The position numbers were made by a program, and so were the translations under genes. From Chitinophagaceae bacterium (lineage in GTDB: Bacteria; Bacteroidota; Bacteroidia; Chitinophagales; Chitinophagaceae): a stretch of 64,000 bases of DNA. The notes under the pieces were generated by a model. The model was not told where the DNA came from. It ran no database searches and saw nothing but the letters and a program-made list of their open reading frames with translations. Below, one piece after another: positions 1-7,110 of this stretch. Location of the stretch: NCBI GenBank assembly GCA_947454235.1, contig CANGIY010000004.1:62001-126000 (forward strand), read 5' to 3'. Position 1 is the first letter of the stretch. Every line of letters begins with the position of its first letter.

Positions 1-1469
1 TCAACAAAAGCAAATCTCCTGCGTATCGCGTAGTCAATATGCCCTACACTACGATCAGCAGTATTCATAGTCCCAATGATATACAAATTTGGAGGCATTA
101 TGAGATCATTAGTACCTCCATCAAGTGTGTACAGTGATTTCACTTTTTCTCCTCGATATTCCAGAGCATATATTAATTCACCGAGAACTGAGGGCAGATT
201 GGCGCGGTTGATTTCGTCAATGATTAATACGTAATTATATTTTATTGCGCCCGATTCGTAATTTCGCCAAGCAACGTCAGCTAGGTCACCAAGCAGCCTA
301 TTCACTGTCGAATAAGTAACATCCCCATCATTACTTTTAGCACTTATGCCCCTTACGAAATCCTCATAACCGTAAGATGGATGGAACTGAACCAGTTTAA
401 TATACGGCTCAGAAACCTTTTCGAGAAGGTACTTTGTGATTCCTACCACGTAGCTTCCCTGACCACCTTCAGTAAACTCAGACACTAGTCGATCGTCATT
501 CCAATTTAAACAACAGTTTTTAATGTGTGTGTAGTTTACTGTTCGTTCACTTTCGGCTCCTTTTGGAAGTATTCGAATAGCTGGATTGATATTAGAGATG
601 ATGGCAAAAGTGTTTGAGTTTTCCGGAGAGTTAATAGTGAGGCCTTTAACAATATGTGAGGCGATAAACTGATCATCTACCAGAGCCCTTACCTCCTTTG
701 ATAAAATATCCTTTGCGAGTATTTTTGCAAACCTTGTTTTTCCTGTTCCTGGAGGACCCTGAAGGACTATTTGTTTTTTTTGAAGCAGTAAATCAACGAT
801 TTCCTTTTTCATAATTTCTGGTTGAATATTTTTAATATTTTCTTCTAATTTGGTTACTAACGACCTGCTGCACCAATAAACTTTATTCGAAAGGGTCGAC
901 CGTTCTCTTTTTGTATTTTTATTGCCATCCCATTTAAATACAAGCCTTGAAAAATATCGCTTGTCTATCTCCGCTCCATTTGAATTTATGTAAGCTTTTA
1001 TAAGATTGACTAGATCATGCCAATGATTGTTATTTTCTAAATTGTGGTAATACTGTGCTGATCTTCCCTCAGCGGTAATTTGTTGAATTTTACCTTTTTG
1101 ATGATTGTTTGCCAATGTTAGTAGAAATTCCCTGAATTTGTTATCGCCATTAACAATTATTTCCGGGATTACAATTGATTCAAGATTGCTATCTCCACTA
1201 CCTTGCGGCCAGTCATGTACTTCATTGTCCAACCAAAAAACTGGGGCGTCAAAGTATTTGATTATTTCTCGCTTTCTTTTTACATTACTTAAATTTGAAA
1301 TATCTTTGTAATATAACTTGTCGGTGGTGAATGATTGTCCGTTATAGTTGTATGTCACTACCAGGACCAATTGACCATTTACGCGTTCTTCGTTGGTAGT
1401 TACATCATTTTCTTCAATGCTAAGAGCATTGAAGAAATCAATAAATTCTATCAGTGTCGCATTTTCCAT
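1..1469 (-). CDS. McrB-like AAA+ ATPase/GTPase, type IV restriction motor subunit (3' end outside window)
   Basis: Reading leftward from ATG at 1469 gives 489 codons with no stop before the window edge, so the C-terminus is missing. The AAA+ core shows Walker A GPPGTGKT (about residues 238-245), Walker B LIIDEINRAN (D418/E419) and the motif GTMNTADRS (about residue 470). The NTAD signature is typical of McrB, where it goes with GTP use. About 230 N-terminal residues precede the motor; this is where McrB proteins carry the modified-DNA reader, but I do not recognise the fold. McrB forms a ring that drives the McrC nuclease on DNA with modified bases. The gene starts 13 bases after the HNH gene, so it is probably the third gene of that operon. 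A mcrC-like gene would be expected just beyond base 1. The family is clear; the exact system is inference. Confidence 0.85.
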   Translation of the reverse strand, partial: MENATLIEFIDFFNALSIEENDVTTNEERVNGQLVLVVTYNYNGQSFTTDKLYYKDISNLSNVKRKREIIKYFDAPVFWLDNEVHDWPQGSGDSNLESIVIPEIIVNGDNKFREFLLTLANNHQKGKIQQITAEGRSAQYYHNLENNNHWHDLVNLIKAYINSNGAEIDKRYFSRLVFKWDGNKNTKRERSTLSNKVYWCSRSLVTKLEENIKNIQPEIMKKEIVDLLLQKKQIVLQGPPGTGKTRFAKILAKDILSKEVRALVDDQFIASHIVKGLTINSPENSNTFAIISNINPAIRILPKGAESERTVNYTHIKNCCLNWNDDRLVSEFTEGGQGSYVVGITKYLLEKVSEPYIKLVQFHPSYGYEDFVRGISAKSNDGDVTYSTVNRLLGDLADVAWRNYESGAIKYNYVLIIDEINRANLPSVLGELIYALEYRGEKVKSLYTLDGGTNDLIMPPNLYIIGTMNTADRSVGHIDYAIRRRFAFV

Positions 1470-1482
1470 TATTTAAAATTGT

Positions 1483-2532
1483 TCAGCCAGGCAATTTTAT
1501 TCCAAGTTGTGTGCAAATATCTCTTTTCAACTTGCCGATGGCATGATGGTTTATTTCATTTTTATGCATTGGAACATCTTGATTCTCAAGAATATCATCG
1601 ATACTTGTGTCAGGGAGCACAAATATGAATGGGAATTGCCGCTTAACCCCCAATGAATATCTTGGACTGTGGTTGTTTATTTTGTTTACAAGCTTATACA
1701 GTGCCCTTTTGTGTGACTGTTCATAACGCTGTATAATTTCAAAATCTTTTAACGCTTGGTCCGTTGAATTTGAAGCAAATTTTTCTTTGTAGGTGATTTT
1801 AATTTCGCCTAAATTTTTGGGCTTGATATTACTAATTTCAAAATTGTAAAAGTCATCAAATCTTTTGTGAAAAGGATTAAAATGGTGGTCAATATTGAAG
1901 TCTTTTTCTCCTTTTAAATATGCGTTACATGGGGAACAACCTGGTATCAAATTGAAAAAAGATAACCCAAGATAAGGATGCCGACTTCGAGGATAGAAAT
2001 GATCGATTTGAAGTAGTGCCATATCTGCCTGTTTACCCGTCAAACCACTTGTCCGAACGATTACTGGAATAAGGTTCTCATTGCAGTACGGACAATAGAC
2101 TAGGTTGAGATCTCTACAGTTCGCCTCACATTCTGGGTGATCTCTATACAGTGCCTTGTAGGCAAACACATGCTTAACAATTTTACCGAAATCATTCAAT
2201 GACGCTTGTTCATAGTTGACGCTATTGCACAAAAAGTTAATTCCAAAACCAGAGCTAATTTCATTAATTATTTGTTTCAAAACCCCGGGTCTGCCGGTTA
2301 TGACGCGCTTAAGATTTTTATAATTATTGCCGAGAAAATAGTCCCAAAATCTAACTCTATCGTTAAAGGCAGCTGTATTATCTATATTTCGCCTCGTTTT
2401 TATTCTTCCAATTAACGACGAGGTAGCATGATAGTTAACTCCATCAGCATTAATTGGTGCTATCAAATTATCATAGTGCCTTGCTGCTACTAAATCAACA
2501 TCGACGATAGCATTATCTTGAACTTTGATCAT
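1483..2532 (-). CDS. HNH endonuclease, PtuB-like (Septu-type defence)
   Basis: This 349-aa protein has an HNH fold: zinc knuckle CPYC (C147/C150), the catalytic pair QIDHFYPRS (D177, H178), then NLIPGCSPCN (N194, C199, C202) and downstream HH/H residues around 216-222. This zinc-bound HNH layout is that of the PtuB nuclease of Septu and of the HNH partner of some retrons. About 140 N-terminal and 120 C-terminal residues have no recognised domain. The start codon lies inside the 3' end of the ATPase gene (20-base overlap), which implies translational coupling and a stoichiometric partner. No reverse transcriptase is visible nearby, so a stand-alone Septu-like pair is more likely than a retron. 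The protein is longer than I would expect for a minimal PtuB. Confidence 0.8.
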   Translation of the reverse strand: MIKVQDNAIVDVDLVAARHYDNLIAPINADGVNYHATSSLIGRIKTRRNIDNTAAFNDRVRFWDYFLGNNYKNLKRVITGRPGVLKQIINEISSGFGINFLCNSVNYEQASLNDFGKIVKHVFAYKALYRDHPECEANCRDLNLVYCPYCNENLIPVIVRTSGLTGKQADMALLQIDHFYPRSRHPYLGLSFFNLIPGCSPCNAYLKGEKDFNIDHHFNPFHKRFDDFYNFEISNIKPKNLGEIKITYKEKFASNSTDQALKDFEIIQRYEQSHKRALYKLVNKINNHSPRYSLGVKRQFPFIFVLPDTSIDDILENQDVPMHKNEINHHAIGKLKRDICTQLGIKLPG

Positions 2533-4303
2533 CTACCAAACGTTTAATTTGCAACTTAATGATATCCTCCCCTATACTATTCAATAATGTAAAATCAGCT
2601 TCTTTGAACGGAATTTTTGAAACTGCTTTAGTTGCTAATATGTTGATTTTTTTAGCAGCAAAACGGCTTATCAAATTGCCGTCTAAAAAGAAAGCATCAA
2701 GATATAATTCACCTATATTTCCACCGAATGTTTCGCCCTCAATTTTCTCATTGGGTATTACATTACAAAGACCATTTTGGTCTTTTTTCAAAAAAATTAG
2801 GTTATTCTTAGTCAAGTCTGATATCAAAAATGGAGAATGTGTAGTTAGAATTAGCTGAATCTCCTTCCCGTTAAAAATTTTCGGTAACGCTTCGAGTAGC
2901 TTATATAGATATTCAGTCTGCCACTTAGGATGAAAATATAAATCCCCTTCATCTAATGTAATTAATATGCTTCCGGACTTGATGTCGTTTTTAATGGAGT
3001 GGAACCTACTGAAAAGATTTAAAAATGCTTTATGTCCGGAACTTATACCATTCCATTCAATTGCGTAATCTAAATTACTGCCGGTTGAGGCTCTTAAATA
3101 TCTATAAATGAATGATTCTATCTCAGGGTTGTATTCAGAACGAAATTGTATTTTTCTATTTGAGTGGGTTCCTTCATGTTGTTTTTCAACGCCATAATAT
3201 TCAAATCTACCTAAGTCAGACAAAAACATTGCTTTCTCTATAGCGTATGGATATTCTGCATCGATATAACGTGAAATGTCATTAGTGATTACCCCGTGAA
3301 TTTCATTTATTCTGGCATCCTTTAATTGCTCTAAACATATCTTATCAAGTTCCTTTCTCAGTCCATTCTTTCCGTCATTTTGTTTTGAGAATTCTTCGAA
3401 TTTTAGAATCCTCAGTTCTTGATCCTTATTAGTTTCTTCGGTCCTAAAGTCTCTCCCAACCTGTGGCGCAAATTCATTTATAATAAAGTCAATATAGAGA
3501 AGAAAAGCGGTCAAATAGTATATAGATTTCGAGGATTGATTGTCTGTTATCTTTTTTCGAAAACTGACACAAAATCTTGTTAGCTCAGAATAATCTTCAT
3601 CCAATATGGTAGCCATTTTTCGGTCAAACGCCTTTGAACGGGTATAGATGTAACTCCAATTTGGGGAAGTCAGATTAACGTGTGTGGGTCTTAAATTAAA
3701 TGGCAATCGATCCGTCACAAGACCCTCTTCTTTTTGAAGGAAGTCAAATTCCGAACTTTTCATGAAAAGAATTTGATTTTGAATTTCCTTTTTAAACTTA
3801 GTCATTATGCCTTCACGATATTGATTTTGAATTTGTGTATTAGTTGAAATGTCGTAAACCTTCTTGCCAAAATCGTGTCGTCGGCCATCAAAAATATTGG
3901 AGCAGTAAATCGCTTCTACGTAAGTTTCATAATCGTAATTTATATACGTAAGATTATCATTTAAATTGCTCTTAATGGTTTGGACAAGGTATGTGACAAG
4001 GGTAAATCTATCATTTCCACAAAACACCATGAAAAATGGCTCGGCAATCTTCGTATTGCCTTCGCACAAAGCATAATTTATTAGTTCCAGAACATTCGTT
4101 TTTCCAGACGCATTCTGACCAACTATTGCTGTAACATTTGTTATCGCTGGGTTTTCAAAGAAATTATCTATCCATTTTTCATTGGGTCGAATTTCTAAAA
4201 ATGACCGTTCTTTATCGTAGTTGAAAATATATTTAGAGGAGATGTTGAAACCTTGTTCCACAATATTCCTAAATTTTTCAACCCATATGTATGCTAACTC
4301 CAT
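2513..4303 (-). CDS. AAA/ABC-type ATPase, PtuA-like (Septu-type defence)
   Basis: This 596-aa ATPase belongs to the RecF/OLD-like group. It has Walker A GQNASGKT (residues 62-69), an ABC-like signature ISSGHKAF shortly before Walker B ILITLDEGD (D451/E452), and an H-loop LTTHSP (H489). The insert between residues 90 and 420 is long and helical. No TOPRIM nuclease domain follows, unlike OLD proteins, and the short C-terminal tail fits PtuA, which relies on a separate HNH nuclease. In Septu, PtuA senses phage infection or nucleotide state and controls PtuB. It is the first gene of the three-gene minus-strand operon. The start at 4303 follows an AT-rich promoter-like region with no clear TAnnTTTG box. 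The ATPase assignment is secure; the Septu assignment rests on the gene pair. Confidence 0.82.
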   Translation of the reverse strand: MELAYIWVEKFRNIVEQGFNISSKYIFNYDKERSFLEIRPNEKWIDNFFENPAITNVTAIVGQNASGKTNVLELINYALCEGNTKIAEPFFMVFCGNDRFTLVTYLVQTIKSNLNDNLTYINYDYETYVEAIYCSNIFDGRRHDFGKKVYDISTNTQIQNQYREGIMTKFKKEIQNQILFMKSSEFDFLQKEEGLVTDRLPFNLRPTHVNLTSPNWSYIYTRSKAFDRKMATILDEDYSELTRFCVSFRKKITDNQSSKSIYYLTAFLLYIDFIINEFAPQVGRDFRTEETNKDQELRILKFEEFSKQNDGKNGLRKELDKICLEQLKDARINEIHGVITNDISRYIDAEYPYAIEKAMFLSDLGRFEYYGVEKQHEGTHSNRKIQFRSEYNPEIESFIYRYLRASTGSNLDYAIEWNGISSGHKAFLNLFSRFHSIKNDIKSGSILITLDEGDLYFHPKWQTEYLYKLLEALPKIFNGKEIQLILTTHSPFLISDLTKNNLIFLKKDQNGLCNVIPNEKIEGETFGGNIGELYLDAFFLDGNLISRFAAKKINILATKAVSKIPFKEADFTLLNSIGEDIIKLQIKRLVDDQSSR

Positions 4304-4615
4304 AGGATAATTCTTAGTGGTTTGATATTATACTCCTTGAAAATCGTTTATTTTTATTAATATATATGTAAGGTGTGTTAAGGTTAAATATTTTTAATAG
4401 ATTGTTTTAATCTCAAAAATACGAAAATTTTTAGACTAAGGCTTTTAAATTAAAGTTTTTTAAGCGTATGCCCCCCAACCCCCATTTTCAATCACCACTT
4501 ACTCCCAACCAAAAGCTTGCCCCCACAATATCTTAACACCCACAACATCCTCCTTCAAATTCCACCACGCCTCACCCCACATCAACCCCAATTTTTTACA
4601 GTCCATGAATTATTG
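4304..4615. other. Divergent intergenic region, AT-rich then strongly C-rich
   Basis: This spacer separates the defence operon from hmgA. Bases about 4304-4465 are AT-rich and probably hold the defence promoter, though I find no good TAnnTTTG box. Bases about 4468-4590 are almost free of G on the plus strand and full of C runs, so the minus strand carries several G runs of four to six. I see no ORF and no RNA gene here. Confidence 0.5.
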
Positions 4616-4623
4616 TACTTTTG
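4616..4623 (+). promoter_or_regulatory. Bacteroidota -7 promoter box (TACTTTTG) for hmgA
   Basis: The sequence matches the Bacteroidota -7 consensus TAnnTTTG. It ends 15 bases before the ATG at 4639, so the transcript would start near 4628-4630. That makes the in-frame TTG at 4621 impossible as a start. The -33 element is not clear: only a T-rich stretch is seen at 4591-4597. Confidence 0.5.
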
Positions 4624-4638
4624 ACCAAACCAAAATCA

Positions 4639-5796
4639 ATGCCGCATTATTATTCGTTAGGCGAAATTCCGTCTAAACGCCATGTGCAGTTTCGCAGGCC
4701 CGATGGTGGCTTGTATTCTGAACAATTGTTCAGTACTGAGGGCTTTTCTTCTGATTATACATTACTATACCACGTTCACCCGCCAACAAAAATCTTACGT
4801 ACTGCCGAGCCGGTAAATGTTGCTCCGGTTGCTGCTACCGATAATATTTTGAAGCACAGAAGCTTCATGGGCTTTAAGGTGAAACCTGAAGCCGACTATT
4901 TGAAAAGCAGGAAGGTGGTATTGTTCAATAACGATTGCCATATTTCTCTGGCGGCACCTACGAAGGGGCTTACGGGCACCGAGTTTTTCAAAAATGCCGA
5001 TTGTGATGAAGTGATTTTCATACACGAAGGCACCGGTGTTTTAAAGACGCAATACGGTCAAATCAAGTTTGGCTATGGCGACTACTTGGTAATACCGCGC
5101 GGCAGTATTTACCAAATACATTTCAACGACGAAAACAATCGTTTGTTCATTGTTGAATCGCCAACACCTATCGTATTCCCTAAACGTTATCAAAGTAAAA
5201 ACGGACAACTGCTGGAGCATTCACCATTTTGTGAGCGCGACATCAGGAAGCCATCTAATCTTGAAACAATCGATGAAAAAGGTGAATTCCTGATCAGCGT
5301 GAAAAAGAAAGGATTGATGTATCCGTTCTGGTACGAAAGTCACCCGTTTGATGTTGTGGGTTGGGATGGTTGCTTGTATCCGTATGCATTCAGCATTCAC
5401 GACTTTGAACCAATTACAGGTAGGGTACACCAGCCACCGCCAGTGCACCAAACATTTGATTCGCACAATTTTGTGATATGTTCGTTTGTGCCAAGGTTAT
5501 ATGATTATCACCCGAATGCGATTCCTGCGCCATACAACCACAGCAATATCGATAGCGATGAGGTATTGTACTACGTTGACGGAGATTTCATGAGCCGTAA
5601 ACACGTTGAGCGAGGTATGATAACGCTGCACCCAGCGGGTATTCCACACGGTCCACACCCCGGTGCGGTTGAAAAAAGCATAGGCGCAAAAGAAACGAAG
5701 GAGTTAGCCGTAATGGTAGATACCTTCCATGCGCTAAAAATGGCAGTTGATGCAGTTGAATTAGAAGACGAAACATACATTTCAAGCTGGTTATAA
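4639..5796 (+). CDS. hmgA: Homogentisate 1,2-dioxygenase
   Basis: This cytoplasmic non-heme iron enzyme opens the ring of homogentisate to maleylacetoacetate in tyrosine/phenylalanine breakdown. The 385-aa protein has a two-cupin layout. Near the C-terminus, YNHSNIDSDEVLYY (H301, E308) and LHPAGIPHGPHPG (H331, H337, H340) supply the likely iron ligands. At 385 residues it is shorter than the roughly 430-445 aa of proteobacterial and animal enzymes, and I believe this is usual for the Bacteroidota form. I chose ATG 4639 because the promoter box overlaps the upstream TTG. The gene for the preceding pathway step, hpd, follows after 38 bases, so the two probably form an operon. Confidence 0.92.
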   Translation: MPHYYSLGEIPSKRHVQFRRPDGGLYSEQLFSTEGFSSDYTLLYHVHPPTKILRTAEPVNVAPVAATDNILKHRSFMGFKVKPEADYLKSRKVVLFNNDCHISLAAPTKGLTGTEFFKNADCDEVIFIHEGTGVLKTQYGQIKFGYGDYLVIPRGSIYQIHFNDENNRLFIVESPTPIVFPKRYQSKNGQLLEHSPFCERDIRKPSNLETIDEKGEFLISVKKKGLMYPFWYESHPFDVVGWDGCLYPYAFSIHDFEPITGRVHQPPPVHQTFDSHNFVICSFVPRLYDYHPNAIPAPYNHSNIDSDEVLYYVDGDFMSRKHVERGMITLHPAGIPHGPHPGAVEKSIGAKETKELAVMVDTFHALKMAVDAVELEDETYISSWL

Positions 5797-5834
5797 ACAG
5801 CGAAAAAACATACATAAAACCAAAACTCAGTAAA

Positions 5835-6965
5835 ATGGATACAATGACCGTGAGCCAGAAAATGCAACAGGCTCAGGATTTCTTACCAATCAATGGTACC
5901 GATTACATTGAAATGTATGTCGGTAATGCAAAGCAATCGGCACATTTTTACAAAACTGCTTTCGGTTTCCAGTCGCTCGCGTATGCGGGTCCTGAAACGG
6001 GTGTGCGCGATAGAGCTTCTTACGTACTTCAGCAAGGTAAAATTCGCCTGGTACTTACAACTCCGTTGAATTCAGAGAACCCAATTACACAACACATTGC
6101 TAAACATGGTGATGGTGTTAAGATATTGGCATTGTGGGTTGATGATGCTTACAAAGCATACGAAGAGACCATGAAGCGTGGCGCAAAATCGTACCAGGAG
6201 CCAATTACATTGAAAGATGAAGATGGCGAAGTGCGCATGAGCGGCATTTATACATACGGCGAAACAGTACACATGTTTGTTGAGCGCAGTAACTATAAAG
6301 GCACTTTTATGCCGGGTTACAAGCCTTGGAAAAGCTCGTACAACCCAACTGATACAGGTTTGCTGTATGTTGACCACTGCGTAGGTAATGTGGGTTGGAA
6401 CAGAATGAACCCTACAATTAAATGGTATGAAGATGTAATGGGCTTTGTGAACATTCTTTCTTTCGACGATAAACAAATCAATACCGAATATTCAGCGCTC
6501 ATGAGTAAAGTAATGAGCAATGGCAACGGTTTTGTGAAATTCCCGATCAACGAGCCGGCTGAGGGCAAGAAAAAATCTCAAATTGAGGAATACCTTGACT
6601 TCTACGAAGGCGAAGGTGTGCAGCACATTGCAGTAGCTACCAACGATATTGTTGCGACTGTAAAAGCGTTGATGGCGCGCGGCGTTGAATTCCTTGATGC
6701 TCCACCAGCAGCATATTACGAAGAGCTACCTACAAGGGTAGGTAAAATTGACGAGGACATGGCGCCTTTGCAGGAACTCGGTATTTTGGTTGACTGTGAT
6801 GAAGAAGGTTATTTGTTGCAATTGTTCACTAAACCGGTTGAAGACCGCCCTACACTTTTCTTTGAAATCATTCAACGTAAGGGTGCTAAAAGCTTTGGCG
6901 CGGGTAATTTCAAGGCTTTGTTCGAATCAATTGAAAAAGAACAAGCGAAAAGAGGAAATCTGTAA
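5835..6965 (+). CDS. hpd: 4-hydroxyphenylpyruvate dioxygenase
   Basis: The enzyme converts 4-hydroxyphenylpyruvate to homogentisate, the substrate of the upstream hmgA product. The 376-aa protein has the two vicinal-oxygen-chelate halves of the family. The Fe(II) triad is visible as H181 (YVDHCVG), H264 (GVQHIAVAT) and E344 (LFFEIIQR), and the C-terminal helix RKGAKSFGAGNFKALFESIE is the usual active-site lid. Length is normal. Two in-frame ATGs lie close together (5835 and 5844); the first is given. A rho-independent-type hairpin follows the stop codon, closing the hmgA-hpd operon. Confidence 0.95.
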   Translation: MDTMTVSQKMQQAQDFLPINGTDYIEMYVGNAKQSAHFYKTAFGFQSLAYAGPETGVRDRASYVLQQGKIRLVLTTPLNSENPITQHIAKHGDGVKILALWVDDAYKAYEETMKRGAKSYQEPITLKDEDGEVRMSGIYTYGETVHMFVERSNYKGTFMPGYKPWKSSYNPTDTGLLYVDHCVGNVGWNRMNPTIKWYEDVMGFVNILSFDDKQINTEYSALMSKVMSNGNGFVKFPINEPAEGKKKSQIEEYLDFYEGEGVQHIAVATNDIVATVKALMARGVEFLDAPPAAYYEELPTRVGKIDEDMAPLQELGILVDCDEEGYLLQLFTKPVEDRPTLFFEIIQRKGAKSFGAGNFKALFESIEKEQAKRGNL

Positions 6966-6990
6966 TTCAATCATAATTACTTCCATATTC

Positions 6991-7020
6991 ACCCCCGGCA
7001 ATGCGTCGGGGGTGTTTTGG
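6991..7020 (+). terminator. Terminator after hpd
   Basis: ACCCCCG (6991-6997) pairs with CGGGGGT (7007-7013) across a 9-base loop that can pair further, and a short T-rich tract follows. It lies 26 bases past the hpd stop codon. Confidence 0.6.
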
Positions 7021-7052
7021 TTTAATGGGAGTGATGAAATTTTTTGAAAGCT

Positions 7053-7087
7053 TTTGTAGGCTTTTGCCTCGCCTTTTGTTATTTTTG
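7053..7087 (+). promoter_or_regulatory. Bacteroidota promoter for rsh
   Basis: A -33 TTTG (7053-7056) and a -7 TATTTTTG (7080-7087) are separated by 23 bases, within the 17-23 range known for the group. The predicted transcript start near 7093 leaves a leader of about 18 bases before the ATG at 7111. A second TTTTG at 7062-7066 is too close to the -7 box. Confidence 0.55.
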
Positions 7088-7110
7088 AAATTCACCCAAT
7101 TCGCGACGTT

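Noticed and set aside
1335-1628. Plus-strand frame of 97 codons across the McrB/HNH junction
   Set aside because: It lies antisense to two well-supported genes, has no domain and no promoter; it is a shadow frame.
1483-4303. Retron with ATPase/HNH effector
   Set aside because: No reverse transcriptase gene or msr-msd-like RNA is visible near the pair in the window.
4621-4638. In-frame TTG start that would lengthen HmgA by six residues
   Set aside because: The TTG is part of the predicted -7 promoter box, so it would not be in the transcript; ATG 4639 fits the family N-terminus.
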